A stretch of DNA of 64,000 nucleotides from Hungatella sp. UBA3147 (GCA_002365025.1 DEYX01000078.1:1-64000), one strand, 5' to 3'; counted from the stretch's first letter, positions 51,357 through 61,045 are shown. Notes: generated by a model from the sequence alone, not told the origin. A program made the numbers and translations.

Positions 51357-51390
51357 GGAAGCAGGTATATGCGTATACCTGCTTCCTTTT
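51357..51390 (+). terminator. Attenuator-type intrinsic terminator before the importer genes
   Basis: GGAAGCAGGTATA (51357-51369) / TATACCTGCTTCC (51374-51386), 13-bp perfect stem with a 4-base loop, then TTTT. It lies 41 bp after the leader stop and 135 bp before the first permease. Smaller hairpins follow (CTTGC-ATA-GCAAG at 51419-51431; GGGCT/AGCCC; ATCAAAAGC/GCTTTTGAT). Confidence 0.85.
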
Positions 51391-51525
51391 GCATTTATTA
51401 ATATAGTACTTATCGGAACTTGCATAGCAAGTGAAGATAAAAGGGCTGTCTATAAGCCCGTCCATCCGATCATCAAAAGCGTCTTTTGCTTTTGATAATA
51501 TAAAAGGAGGGAGAAAGGAAAAATC

Positions 51526-52185
51526 ATGGATTTTGAGTTTATTCGTGCCTATATGCCGCTGTATGCAGAGGCGGCAGGTATGACACTTCGAATATCTTTT
51601 CTGGGGATTCTGCTGTCAGCAGCCATTGGCCTTTTGTGCAGCCTGGTTAAGATTTTTAAGATACCGGTGTTAAAGAGTATTGTGAATGGCTATATTGAGG
51701 TATCCAGAAATACGCCTCTTTTGATCCAGCTGTTTTTTTTATACTTCGGACTTCCTAAAATCGGTGTTGTTTTAAGCTCTGAAAGCTGTGCAGTCACAGG
51801 GCTGGCATTTTTAGGAGGAAGCTACATGGCGGAAGCATTCCGCACGGGAATTGAACAGGTACCGGTCATCCAGTCAGAATCGGGACTCAGCCTGGGACTT
51901 ACAAAAGGGCAGGTATTCCGGTATATCATCCTTCCTCAGGCGGTTACCACCTCAGTCCCTGTATTTTGTGCCAACATCATATTTCTTATAAAAGAAACAT
52001 CGGTATTCAGTGCGGTTGCACTGGCTGACTTAATGTTTGTGGCAAAGGATCTGATAGGAATTTATTATAAAACAGATGAGGCCCTCTTAATGCTGGTGGC
52101 AGCATACTTAATCATCCTGCTGCCAATATCCTTATTCTGTTCCTGGATAGAAAGGAGAGTCCGCTATGCAGAATTTGGGAATTAG
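51526..52185 (+). CDS. Amino-acid ABC importer permease 1 (probable cysteine)
   Basis: A 219-residue polar amino-acid type permease (HisM/GlnP family) with about five helices. The EAA-type cytoplasmic motif is FRTGIEQVPVIQSESGLSLG LTKGQVFRYIILPQA. YIEVSRNTPLLIQLFFLYFG near 56-75 is the family's conserved loop. AAAGGAGGGAG precedes the ATG. It overlaps permease 2 by 20 bp, so the two are made together as a heterodimer. First gene of a four-gene operon behind the Cys-rich leader. Confidence 0.9.
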   Translation: MDFEFIRAYMPLYAEAAGMTLRISFLGILLSAAIGLLCSLVKIFKIPVLKSIVNGYIEVSRNTPLLIQLFFLYFGLPKIGVVLSSESCAVTGLAFLGGSYMAEAFRTGIEQVPVIQSESGLSLGLTKGQVFRYIILPQAVTTSVPVFCANIIFLIKETSVFSAVALADLMFVAKDLIGIYYKTDEALLMLVAAYLIILLPISLFCSWIERRVRYAEFGN

Positions 52186-52843
52186 AATACTGTTTGAGGG
52201 TAATAATTTTCTGCGGTTGTTCGGCGGTCTCCTGGTATCACTTAAGATCGCAGTTTTATCCATGGTTTTATCCGTGGGACTTGGAATACTCCTTGGAATG
52301 GTGATGACCAGCAAAAAAAGGCCGGTCCGGTTTTTTACAAGGATTTATCTTGAGACAGTCCGGATCATGCCTCAGCTGGTTCTATTGTTTCTCGTTTACT
52401 TTGGAGCTGCAAAGCATTTGAATGTGAATTTTTCCGGAGAAATGGCAGCGGTCATTGTATTCACTTTTTGGGGGACGGCAGAAATGGGAGATCTGGTGCG
52501 AAGCGCTCTGGAATCCATACCGGTCCATCAGTATCAAAGCGGCTTTGGTCTGGGCATGACGGAGCTTCAAGTGTACCGGTATATTGTGATTCCCCAAACG
52601 ATACGCAGGCTGCTTCCGTCGGTCATGAACCTTTTGACGAGAATGATCAAAACCACTTCTCTTGTTGTACTGATCGGCGTGATTGAGGTGGTTAAGGTTG
52701 GAAAACAGATCATTGACTCCTCCAGGTACACAGTACCTGATGCGGCCCTCTGGGTATACGGAGTGATCTTCATTCTGTATTTTGTGATTTGTTACCCGTT
52801 TTCCAGGGCTGCTGCCCTGCTAGATAAAAAATTAAAGGATTGA
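52166..52843 (+). CDS. Amino-acid ABC importer permease 2 (probable cysteine)
   Basis: A 225-residue HisM/GlnP-family permease. Conserved pieces: [20 protein letters not shown] and the EAA loop [35 protein letters not shown]. About five membrane helices, ending [20 protein letters not shown]. The start lies inside permease 1 with GAAAGGAGAG upstream. Forms the membrane channel with the preceding protein. Confidence 0.9.
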   Translation: MQNLGIRILFEGNNFLRLFGGLLVSLKIAVLSMVLSVGLGILLGMVMTSKKRPVRFFTRIYLETVRIMPQLVLLFLVYFGAAKHLNVNFSGEMAAVIVFTFWGTAEMGDLVRSALESIPVHQYQSGFGLGMTELQVYRYIVIPQTIRRLLPSVMNLLTRMIKTTSLVVLIGVIEVVKVGKQIIDSSRYTVPDAALWVYGVIFILYFVICYPFSRAAALLDKKLKD

Positions 52844-52847
52844 TAAT

Positions 52848-53600
52848 ATGAGTCAGGAAATGATTTTAAAGACAGAGAATCTTAGGAAGTCCTACGAAAG
52901 CGGGCAGCCGGTTTTAAAGGATATTTCCTTTACCTTGGAAAAAGGAGAGGTAGTGGTGGTCGTAGGACCTTCCGGCTGCGGAAAAAGCACCTTTTTACGA
53001 TGTCTCAACATGCTGGAGCCTATTGATTCCGGTACCATTCAGTTTAAGGACCGGATCATTGACAGGGGCAAACGGGATGTTTATGAAATAAGACAGAAGA
53101 TCGGCATGGTATTCCAGAGCTATGATTTATTCCCACATAAGACCATTCTGGGAAATATTATTCTGGCTCCTATAAAGGTGCAGAAAAGGGATAAAAAAGA
53201 GGTTACAGCGGAAGCAGAAAAGCTTCTGGCCAGAGTAGGGCTTCTGGATAAAAAAGATTCATATCCCAGACAGCTTTCCGGCGGACAGAAGCAAAGAGTG
53301 GCTATTGTACGGGCGCTTATCATGCATCCGGAGATCCTGCTCTTAGACGAGATCACGGCAGCCTTAGACCCGGAAATGGTACGGGAGGTGCTGCAGGTGG
53401 TGTTAGAACTGGCAAAGGACGGAATGACTATGGTCATTGTCACACATGAAATGGAATTTGCTAAGGCGGTGGCCGACCGTGTCCTGTTCATGGATCAGGG
53501 TGTTGTAGTGGAAGAAAGCCTGCCGAATGAATTTTTCACCTCACCCCGGACAGAGCGGGCAAAACAGTTTTTAAATACGTTTCATTATGAAGCGTTATAA
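52848..53600 (+). CDS. Amino-acid ABC importer ATPase (probable cysteine)
   Basis: A 250-residue ABC ATPase. Walker [10 protein letters not shown] (about 39-47), Q-loop [17 protein letters not shown], signature [15 protein letters not shown], Walker [13 protein letters not shown]-loop [15 protein letters not shown]. Typical of the GlnQ/HisP branch. Only 4 bp separate it from permease 2. [10 protein letters not shown] has Ile where many members have Pro/Ala; not unusual. Confidence 0.95.
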   Translation: MSQEMILKTENLRKSYESGQPVLKDISFTLEKGEVVVVVGPSGCGKSTFLRCLNMLEPIDSGTIQFKDRIIDRGKRDVYEIRQKIGMVFQSYDLFPHKTILGNIILAPIKVQKRDKKEVTAEAEKLLARVGLLDKKDSYPRQLSGGQKQRVAIVRALIMHPEILLLDEITAALDPEMVREVLQVVLELAKDGMTMVIVTHEMEFAKAVADRVLFMDQGVVVEESLPNEFFTSPRTERAKQFLNTFHYEAL

Positions 53601-53627
53601 AATAAAAATAATATGGAGGATGGAATT

Positions 53628-54497
53628 ATGAAGAAGAAATTACTAGGTGCATTATTAGGCATTACCATGGCGGCAGGCCTTTTGGCAGGCTGCGGCCAGG
53701 CAAAGGACAATGGAGGAAACACCGGAGGGGCAGCTGCAAAGGCAAGAACCTTATCCGAGATCAAGGAAGCCGGAACCATTAAAATCGGCGTATTCAGCGA
53801 TAAGAATCCATTTGGATATGTGGATTCCAACGGAAAGATCCAGGGCTATGATGTATATCTTGCAAAGAGGCTGGCAAAAGATTTACTTGGAAGTGAGGAT
53901 AAGGTTGAGTTCGTATACGTTGAGGCTGCCAGCCGGGTGGAATATTTAAAATCCGCCAAGGTGGATGTGATTTTGGCTAATTTCACTGTTACTGACGAGA
54001 GAAAGGAACAGGTGGATTTCGCACTTCCTTATATGAAGGTGGCTCTTGGTGTCGTATCTCCTGATGCAGCTCTGATTAACGATGTGTCACAATTAAAGGA
54101 TAAGACCCTTATCGTGGTAAAGGGAACTACGGCTGAAACTTATTTTTCCGAAAATCATCCGGAAATAAAGCTGTTAAAGTTTGATGAGTATCAGGAAGCT
54201 TATGACGCTCTTTTGGACGGAAGAGGAGATGCCTTCTCTACCGATAATACGGAAGTTCTTGCATGGGCCCTTCAAAATAAGGGATTCACGGTAGGAATTG
54301 AGTCCATTGGAAATCTGGATACCATTGCTCCGGCCGTTCAGAAAGGAAATAAGGAACTTCTGGATTGGATCAACAGCGAGATCGAAACTCTTGGCAAGGA
54401 GCAGTTCTTCCATAAGGATTTTGAGGAGACCCTAAAGCCTGTATATGGAGATGAGATCGATCCTGAAAATCTGGTTGTGGAAGGCGGTCAGGTTTAA
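53628..54497 (+). CDS. ABC importer substrate-binding lipoprotein, CjaA-like cysteine binder
   Basis: A 289-residue lipoprotein. Lipobox LLAGC with Cys22. The binding domain strongly recalls the Campylobacter cysteine-binding protein CjaA: IKIGVFSDKNPFGYVDSNGK, VEFVYVEAASRVEYLKSAKV, DVILANFTVTDERKEQVDFA, LPYMKVALGVVSPD, FSTDNTEVLAWAL and IAPAVQKGNKELLDWI. These blocks cover nearly its whole length. ATG 53628 follows GGAGGA; the ATG at 53613 overlaps that site. Last gene of the operon. Cysteine (or cystine) as ligand is inferred from the CjaA likeness and agrees with the Cys-rich leader. Confidence 0.88.
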   Translation: MKKKLLGALLGITMAAGLLAGCGQAKDNGGNTGGAAAKARTLSEIKEAGTIKIGVFSDKNPFGYVDSNGKIQGYDVYLAKRLAKDLLGSEDKVEFVYVEAASRVEYLKSAKVDVILANFTVTDERKEQVDFALPYMKVALGVVSPDAALINDVSQLKDKTLIVVKGTTAETYFSENHPEIKLLKFDEYQEAYDALLDGRGDAFSTDNTEVLAWALQNKGFTVGIESIGNLDTIAPAVQKGNKELLDWINSEIETLGKEQFFHKDFEETLKPVYGDEIDPENLVVEGGQV

Positions 54498-54562
54498 GCT
54501 GCAAGAAACTGAGAAAAAATATCATCAGCTGCTTAATGAGAACTTAATGAGAAAAATAACCG

Positions 54563-54591
54563 GCAGGGCGTCTTGACGTCCTGCTTTTTTT
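54563..54591 (+). terminator. Terminator of the importer operon
   Basis: GCAGGGCGT (54563-54571) / ACGTCCTGC (54576-54584) then TTTTTTT. Confidence 0.85.
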
Positions 54592-54640
54592 ATTTCATAA
54601 TAGCAATGTTATATAACAGTGTTATAAAAAAGGAGAAACG

Positions 54641-55258
54641 ATGAGCGCTCAGGTAAAAGATACACATCTTGCCATTTTGGAGGCGGGCAGAAAGGAATTT
54701 TTAGAGTATGGCTATGAGGGGGCTTCCCTAAGAAGGATTGCCAGGGAGGCTTCTGTTACAACAGGAGCCATATATGGGTATTTCCCAAGCAAGGAGGCGC
54801 TTTTTGATGCATTGACCGGAGATGCGGCAGATGGGCTCCTGGAAAAGTACAGACAGGTTCATGACGAATTTGCAGGTCTGTCTCCCGGAGAGCAGGCGGC
54901 TTCCCTGGATCATATTACCGATGATACGATTCCCTGGATGATCAACTATATTTATGACCGGTTTGATATATTCAAGCTGTTTTTTTGTAAGAACAGCGCG
55001 GGAAGCTGTGACAGTTATTTTGCTCAGCTGGTTAAAATCGAAGAGAAATCAAGCTGGGATTTTATCAATGCCATGAAGGAGTCGGGGCATGAGGTTATGG
55101 ATATTGACGGCACCTTGATCCACATCTTATCCCGATCATTTTTCCAGCATATTTTAGAGTTTGTGGCCCATGATGTCCCAAGGGAAAAAGCTCTTTCCTA
55201 CTCGCTGGTTCTGGGGACCTTCCAGCACGCAGGGTGGAAGAAGATTATGGGACTTTGA
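54641..55258 (+). CDS. TetR/AcrR regulator of the adjacent ABC exporter
   Basis: A 205-residue TetR regulator: AGRKEFLEYGYEGASLRRIA REASVTTGAIYGYFPSKEALFDAL is the HTH region (about 13-56). The C-terminal domain has FKLFFCKNSAGSCDSYF and ..FFQHILEFVAHDVPREKALS. AAAAAGGAG precedes the ATG. Short palindromes lie before it (GTTATATAAC, 54608-54617) and before the exporter (GTTAG-N6-CTAAC, 55305-55320); they differ, so the operator is not settled. It probably represses the exporter 126 bp downstream. Confidence 0.88.
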   Translation: MSAQVKDTHLAILEAGRKEFLEYGYEGASLRRIAREASVTTGAIYGYFPSKEALFDALTGDAADGLLEKYRQVHDEFAGLSPGEQAASLDHITDDTIPWMINYIYDRFDIFKLFFCKNSAGSCDSYFAQLVKIEEKSSWDFINAMKESGHEVMDIDGTLIHILSRSFFQHILEFVAHDVPREKALSYSLVLGTFQHAGWKKIMGL

Positions 55259-55383
55259 TGCGGAGCTGTTTCCGGTTCCTTCGAACAAAAAGTTTTACAT
55301 AATGGTTAGTTTGAGCTAACTAGTTTAATACAGGGAATTGTTATTAAAAAGCGGTTACATTTTACCTAGAAAGGTGGTTTATC

Positions 55384-57207
55384 ATGAAACAAATTAATTC
55401 TGCGGCTGCCAAGCCCAAAACCGGTATGGCAAGGCTGATGGAGCTTGCTGCTACCAAAAAGCCTCTTATGGTCTCCTCGGTGCTCTTATCGGCGCTGGCA
55501 TCTGTCGCCTCGTTTGTGCCTTATATCGCCATTTATTTTGTGGTGAGGGAAGTCATGGGAGTGTTCCCTGACTTTAAGAATCTTGATCTGCAAAGAACGG
55601 TTGGGTTCGGGTGGCTGGCCTTTGGGGGAATCCTGCTTAATGTATTGCTGTACTTTGCGGCTTTGATATGTTCCCATCTTGCCGCTTTTGGTACGCTGTA
55701 TGAGCTGAAAGTAAACTTTGCTTCCCATCTTGCCGGATTGCCCCTGGGATTTCATATGCTGGTCGGCAGCGGTAAACTGCGTAAGATCATGGATGAAAAC
55801 ATTGAGAAAATCGAAGGATTCATCGCCCACCAGCTCCCTGATCTGGTGGCCTCTTTTGTAGCTCCGGTGGTCATGTTCATCATTCTCCTTGCAGTAGACT
55901 GGCGTTTTGGGCTTGCGGCCGTGATTGGCATTGTCATTGCCTTTACGATCCAGATCAAAGCCTATGGCAATGACGGGGCGAAAACCATGATGGCAAACTA
56001 CCAGAACGCCCTGGAGGATATGAACAATGCATCTGTGGAGTATGTCCGTGGAATCACTGTAGTCAAGGCGTTTAAGCAAACGGTGTTCTCCTTCCGCCGG
56101 ATGCACAGCGCCATTAAGGAATACACCCGAATGGTCATTCCTTATACCATGAGCTGGGAAAACTATATGTCTGCTTTTCAGACGGTCATCAATAACATTT
56201 ACTTATTCCTGATCCCGGTTGGAATCCTGATCGGTCTGCATACAACGGATTATCCTGGTTATGCAGCCACTTTTATCTTTTACCTGATCTTTGTTCCATC
56301 CATTGCCTCTGTTTTGATGAAGATCATGTATGTTTCTACCAGCGGGATGCAGATCATTGGCGGTGTGGAGCGAATGGATGAAATCCTGAATACGCCTCCC
56401 CTTAAGAATCCCCAGAGACCGAAGGAAATTTCCAGTCATGAGATTGTATTTGAAAGCGTATCCTTCTCTTACGCCGGTCAGGAGGCCCAGGCACTTTCTG
56501 ACATTTCTTTCCGGGCGGAGGAAAATCAGATCACCGCAATCGTTGGTCCATCCGGCGGCGGCAAAAGCACCATTGCCCATCTCATTCCACGTTTTTTCGA
56601 TGTAACAGAGGGAAGGATCAAAATCGGAGGCGTTGATGTACGGGATATGAGAAATGAATATCTGATGGAAAAGGTCAGCTTTGTATTCCAGGATGTGTTT
56701 CTCTTTAAGCAAAGCATTATGGATAATATCCGTTTGGGGAATCAGAGTGCCACTGATGCGCAGGTGATTGCTGCGGCAAAAGCGGCGCAGTGCCATGATT
56801 TCATTGAAAAGCTGCCGGAAAAATATCATACGGTCATAGGGACAAAGGGCGTCCATCTCTCAGGCGGAGAGCAGCAGCGAATTGCAATTGCCAGAGCCAT
56901 TGTAAAAGACGCCCCCATTGTTCTTTTAGATGAGGCAACTGCATTTTCCGATCCGGAGAACGAACATCTGATCCAGCAGGCGTTTCAGAAGCTGATGCAT
57001 GGGAAGACGGTAATTATGATTGCCCATCGCCTGTCAACCATCCGCAGCGCGGATAAAATCATAGTAGTAGACAAAGGCTGCCTTATGGAGCAGGGCAGGC
57101 ATGATGAATTACTGGAAAAACGGGGGAAATATTCTGATATGTGGAATGTATATACGAAAGCTCTTGACTGGAAGATGGATAGAAAGGGGATGAAAGAACA
57201 TGAATAA
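55384..57207 (+). CDS. ABC exporter half-transporter 1 (heterodimer)
   Basis: A 607-residue fused exporter: membrane domain (about 30-320, six helices) and ATPase (about 345-590). Walker A VGPSGGGKST, signature LSGGEQQR, Walker B IVLLDEATA, H-loop IAHRLST. The D-loop reads AFSDPENE instead of SLD; the partner protein has the standard ASLDPENE. This asymmetry is as in IrtAB/YbtPQ-like heterodimers. Substrate unknown; YbtPQ and IrtAB import siderophores despite exporter fold, most relatives pump out drugs or peptides. AAAGGTGG precedes the ATG. Overlaps the partner gene by 8 bp. Confidence 0.9.
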   Translation: MKQINSAAAKPKTGMARLMELAATKKPLMVSSVLLSALASVASFVPYIAIYFVVREVMGVFPDFKNLDLQRTVGFGWLAFGGILLNVLLYFAALICSHLAAFGTLYELKVNFASHLAGLPLGFHMLVGSGKLRKIMDENIEKIEGFIAHQLPDLVASFVAPVVMFIILLAVDWRFGLAAVIGIVIAFTIQIKAYGNDGAKTMMANYQNALEDMNNASVEYVRGITVVKAFKQTVFSFRRMHSAIKEYTRMVIPYTMSWENYMSAFQTVINNIYLFLIPVGILIGLHTTDYPGYAATFIFYLIFVPSIASVLMKIMYVSTSGMQIIGGVERMDEILNTPPLKNPQRPKEISSHEIVFESVSFSYAGQEAQALSDISFRAEENQITAIVGPSGGGKSTIAHLIPRFFDVTEGRIKIGGVDVRDMRNEYLMEKVSFVFQDVFLFKQSIMDNIRLGNQSATDAQVIAAAKAAQCHDFIEKLPEKYHTVIGTKGVHLSGGEQQRIAIARAIVKDAPIVLLDEATAFSDPENEHLIQQAFQKLMHGKTVIMIAHRLSTIRSADKIIVVDKGCLMEQGRHDELLEKRGKYSDMWNVYTKALDWKMDRKGMKEHE

Positions 57208-58951
57208 TTGGAAGGAATCACTGATGCTTACGGATAAAGGCTATAAGGATTTAAAGAAGGCTATTGCCGCCTGCACAATTACGAATCTGTCACTCATGTT
57301 TCCCTTTGCAGTGACCATTCAGGTTTTTGCCGAGCTTTTAAAGCCAATGATGGCCCAGGAGATTTCCTGGACGAGAATGTGGTTTTTATTCGGATGCGGC
57401 CTTGTCTCTGCAGTGCTTGTATTTCTTGCCAGTAAAAACGACTATAAAAAAACCTATGTCACTTCTTATCTGGAAGCAGAAAATTCCAGGATCAGTGTTG
57501 CGGAACGGATCCGGAAGCTGCCTATGAGCTTTTTCAACTCCAAGGACCTTTCCGAGCTGACCACAAACATTATGGCTGACTGTTCCACTACGGAGCATGT
57601 GTTGAGCCACGTCATCCCTCAGCTGAGTGCCAATGCTATTTCCATTTCTATTATTTGTGTGATGATGGCTCTTTTTGACTGGAGAATGGCTCTCTCCGTA
57701 TTCATTACTGTACCAGCTGCGCTGCTTGTCATTTTAGGCAGTAAAAAGATGCAGGCAAGATTAAGCGAGAAGCAGGTGGAAGCAAAACTGAAAGCTTCCG
57801 ATCAGGTGCAGGAGTATTTAGAGGGGATTAAGGTTATAAAAGCCTGTGGCTTAGACGGCTCCAAGTTCTCGGCGCTAGATGATGCCCTGCGCCTGATGAA
57901 GAAAATGGCAATCAATATGGAATTTGTCACAGGAACCTTTGTCACCGGAGCTCAGATGATTTTACAGGCAGGTGTGGGGCTGACTGTTTTTGTTGGAACC
58001 TATCTGCTGACAGGGGGCAGTATCCAGCTCATCCCCATGCTCATGTTCTTTGTCATGGTTGTCAGGATTTACGGACCGGTCCTTGTGGAATTTACCCTTT
58101 TGCCGGAATTGTTTTATCATCGGATTGCCACAAAACGAATGCGTACCCTTATGGCTGTTCCGGTCATGGAGGGCGAGGGAGTTAAGCCGCTGAAACATTG
58201 GAATATTGATTTTGAGAATGTTACCTTTGGCTATAACATGGAAAAATCCCGGGAAGACAGGGTGATTAAAAACCTGTCTGTATCCATTCCCTCCGATGCC
58301 ATCACGGCCCTGGTAGGCCCTTCCGGCTGTGGGAAAAGCACCATCTCAAGGCTGATCGCCCGGTTCTGGGATGTGAATGAGGGCAGCGTGAAGATTGGCG
58401 GAATTGATGTGAAAACCCTGGATCCGGAACATCTGATGAGCTATATGTCCTTTGTATTCCAGGATGTGGTGCTGTTTAACGATACAGTCTATAATAATAT
58501 CCGCATCGGAAACATGGAGGCTACGGAGGAACAGGTTATGGAAGCGGCGAAGGCCGCCTGCTGTGACGGATTTATAAGCGCTTTGCCCCAGGGGTATGAG
58601 TCAATGCTTGGAGAAAACGGCAGCACACTTTCCGGAGGGGAACGGCAGCGAATCTCCATTGCCCGGGCTCTGTTAAAAAATGCACCAATCGTACTTTTAG
58701 ATGAGGCAACCGCCTCACTTGATCCGGAGAATGAAGCGCTGATCCAGCAGGCGATTTCCAGGCTGATCGAAGGCAAAACGGTAATCGTCATTGCTCACCG
58801 TTTGAGGACCATATCAGGGGCGGATAAGATAATCGTGCTCAATGAAGGCAGGCTGGCTGAGGAAGGTACTCATGAGGAACTGATGAACAACAAGGGGCTT
58901 TATGAAAGGCTGTATCGGATCCAGCAGGAAAGCCTGGGCTGGAGTGTTTAA
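57200..58951 (+). CDS. ABC exporter half-transporter 2 (heterodimer)
   Basis: A 583-residue partner of the preceding protein: membrane domain about 15-310, then ATPase with Walker [11 protein letters not shown]-loop VFQDVVLFNDTVYNNIR, signature LSGGERQRISIARALL, Walker B IVLLDEATASLD and H-loop IAHRLRT. All catalytic motifs are standard. Ribosome site AAAGGGG within the upstream gene. Regulated with it by the upstream TetR, to judge from the order. Confidence 0.93.
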   Translation: MNNWKESLMLTDKGYKDLKKAIAACTITNLSLMFPFAVTIQVFAELLKPMMAQEISWTRMWFLFGCGLVSAVLVFLASKNDYKKTYVTSYLEAENSRISVAERIRKLPMSFFNSKDLSELTTNIMADCSTTEHVLSHVIPQLSANAISISIICVMMALFDWRMALSVFITVPAALLVILGSKKMQARLSEKQVEAKLKASDQVQEYLEGIKVIKACGLDGSKFSALDDALRLMKKMAINMEFVTGTFVTGAQMILQAGVGLTVFVGTYLLTGGSIQLIPMLMFFVMVVRIYGPVLVEFTLLPELFYHRIATKRMRTLMAVPVMEGEGVKPLKHWNIDFENVTFGYNMEKSREDRVIKNLSVSIPSDAITALVGPSGCGKSTISRLIARFWDVNEGSVKIGGIDVKTLDPEHLMSYMSFVFQDVVLFNDTVYNNIRIGNMEATEEQVMEAAKAACCDGFISALPQGYESMLGENGSTLSGGERQRISIARALLKNAPIVLLDEATASLDPENEALIQQAISRLIEGKTVIVIAHRLRTISGADKIIVLNEGRLAEEGTHEELMNNKGLYERLYRIQQESLGWSV

Positions 58952-58993
58952 GGGGTAAAAGTGCGCCAAGACGGATAGGAGGAGTGGATCCAG

Positions 58994-59620
58994 GTGAAAA
59001 CCAGCCATATTGTATATAAAGTAGATGACTTGCACCGGGCAGTAAAAGAATATAAGGAAAAGGGATTCGTAGTGGAATATGGGAAAAAGAAAAATCCATA
59101 TAATGCGATTATTTATTTTTCCGAAGGTCCTTATCTGGAACTGCTTGCTTCAACCGGAATGCCGGAAATCATGAAGAGGATTTTGCGTATGCTTGGAAAA
59201 AGCAAATTGACAGATCGCCTGAATAATTGGGATAACCATAAAGGGGGCCCATGCGGAGTCGCCCTTGAGAACTATAAAACAGATTTAAGGGAAGAAAAGG
59301 GGATCTTGGAAAAGTATAAACAGGGATATTTTGAAATGCTTTCACGGAGGAATGATACAAAGGGAAGAAAATTACGGTTTACGTGCCTGTTTCCGGATGA
59401 GATGCAGCTTCCCTTCTTTATGACTTATTTTAACATTGATCCGAAACCTGTGAACTTTATACACCCGAACGGTATAAGAAGAATTAAGAACATATCCTTC
59501 GGAACGAGGGAAGAGTTGATACCAATTATCAAGGAACTATGTGACGATCCTGTATTGACCCTGTTTATAGGGAAAGGAATCAAAGATCTGGAATTTGAAT
59601 ATGCAGTTAGGGAAATATAA
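58994..59620 (+). CDS. VOC / glyoxalase-like superfamily protein
   Basis: A 208-residue protein with a glyoxalase-like start: TSHIVYKVDDLHRAVKEYKE KGFVVEYG and YFSEGPYLELLAST (about 3-50). The rest is atypical, with LFPDEMQLPFFMTYFNIDPK PVNFIHPNGIRRI near 132-165. Metal-binding His and Glu residues in the first motif are kept. The start is GTG with GGAGGAG 8-9 bp upstream. Perhaps co-transcribed with the exporter (42 bp gap). The substrate is unknown. Confidence 0.8.
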   Translation: MKTSHIVYKVDDLHRAVKEYKEKGFVVEYGKKKNPYNAIIYFSEGPYLELLASTGMPEIMKRILRMLGKSKLTDRLNNWDNHKGGPCGVALENYKTDLREEKGILEKYKQGYFEMLSRRNDTKGRKLRFTCLFPDEMQLPFFMTYFNIDPKPVNFIHPNGIRRIKNISFGTREELIPIIKELCDDPVLTLFIGKGIKDLEFEYAVREI

Positions 59621-59624
59621 ATTA

Positions 59625-59653
59625 GGCCGCCATTTTTGGCGGCTTATTTTTTT
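59625..59653 (+). terminator. Intrinsic terminator
   Basis: GCCGCC (59626-59631) / GGCGGC (59638-59643) then TTATTTTTTT. Confidence 0.85.
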
Positions 59654-59901
59654 AAGAACAAGATGCTAAACAGGCGGTCTGATCCAGTGGCACCGGACGG
59701 CTTTCATGGATTTGAATTATGTATTATGTACATGTATGTCTGCGATTTTAATGAAAAGTAGTGCAAAAGTTCAGGATGACAAAAGAAATGTAAGAATATT
59801 AAATGGAAATGTGCACATCAAAACCTTATAATTAGACCATAAGAATTAAACATTTCCATATAAGCGTGAACTAAAATAATTTAATAAAGGAGAGGTTATT
59901 T

Positions 59902-61017
59902 ATGAGAAAAAGATTATTAACAGCTTCACTGGCAGCACTGGCGGCATTAAGCTTATCTGCCTGCAGCGGCGGCGGAAAGCCTGCAGAAACAACGGCAGCT
60001 CCCCAGACGGCGGAGACGACGGCTTCTGCCGAAACAAAGGCAGAGGAGTCCAAGGATGGAACAGACGCAGCAAAGGCACCGGAGGATTACAAAGGAACCG
60101 TTGTCGTATATTCTCCCCATGATGCGGACCCGCTCAATGCAGGTGTGAACTTATTCATGGAAAAGTATCCAAATGTTAAGGTGGAAGTTGTCGCGGCCGG
60201 CACAGGAGAACTGTGCAACCGTATTGCAGCCGAGTCAGCTAACCCTATTGCAGACGTATTGTGGGGCGGCGGTGCAGACTCACTGGCGGCGTTTAAGGAT
60301 CATTTCGCTCCCTATGTATGTGCCAATGACGAGTTCATCGGCGATGCTTATAAGGACTCCCAGGACATGTGGATCGGTGAAAGTCCACTGCCTATGGTCA
60401 TTTTTTATAACAAGAACTTAATCGAGAAGGATGGCCTTGCCATTCCCGAGACATGGGAAGATTTGACAAAGCCTGAATGGAAAGGCAAGATCGCATACTG
60501 CCTGCCATCTAAGTCCGGCTCCGCGTACACGCAGCTGTGTACCATGATCCTGGGCCATGGCGGCAAGGAAGACGGCTGGGATTTCATCAAGAAATTATAT
60601 GACAATCTGGATGGTAAGATTGTTGACTCTTCCGGTAAGTGCCACAAGATGGTTGCAGACGGCGAGTTTTACGTAGGTCTGACCCTGGAGAAATCCGCAG
60701 TTCAGTATAAAGATGATCCGTCGGTTGGATTCGTATATCCCAAAGACGGAACCAGTGCAGTACCAGATGGTGTGGCTCTTGTAAAGGGCGCGCCCAATGA
60801 GGAGAATGCAAAGCTGTTCATCGATTTCGTTACATCAAAAGAGTGCCAGACAGAGCAGAGCAAGAACTGGGGACGCCGTCCCGTAAGAAGCGACATGGAA
60901 GTAGGCGAAGGAATGGCTAAATTACAGGATATCGTGCTGGTAGATTATGATTTTGACTGGGCAGCAAATGAAAAGGAAGCCATTATTGAGAAATTCAATG
61001 ACATTATGGTCGACTAA
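59902..61017 (+). CDS. ABC substrate-binding lipoprotein, AfuA/FbpA type
   Basis: A 371-residue lipoprotein. Lipobox LSAC with Cys21, followed by a Thr/Ala/Glu linker (about 25-62). The binding fold reads GTVVVYSPHDADPLNAGVNL, DVLWGGGADSLAAFKDHF, PLPMVIFYNKNLI, PETWEDLTKPEWKGKIAY and DGVALVKGAPNEENAKLF. This belongs to the iron/phosphonate/hexose-phosphate branch (FbpA, AfuA). AAAGGAGAGG precedes the ATG. Together with the ATPase and fused permease it forms an importer; a phosphoglucomutase-like gene follows. Hexose phosphate (as for AfuA) is therefore a plausible ligand, ferric iron an alternative. Confidence 0.85.
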   Translation: MRKRLLTASLAALAALSLSACSGGGKPAETTAAPQTAETTASAETKAEESKDGTDAAKAPEDYKGTVVVYSPHDADPLNAGVNLFMEKYPNVKVEVVAAGTGELCNRIAAESANPIADVLWGGGADSLAAFKDHFAPYVCANDEFIGDAYKDSQDMWIGESPLPMVIFYNKNLIEKDGLAIPETWEDLTKPEWKGKIAYCLPSKSGSAYTQLCTMILGHGGKEDGWDFIKKLYDNLDGKIVDSSGKCHKMVADGEFYVGLTLEKSAVQYKDDPSVGFVYPKDGTSAVPDGVALVKGAPNEENAKLFIDFVTSKECQTEQSKNWGRRPVRSDMEVGEGMAKLQDIVLVDYDFDWAANEKEAIIEKFNDIMVD

Positions 61018-61045
61018 TAAAAAGGATAGGAATACATTCTGACGA

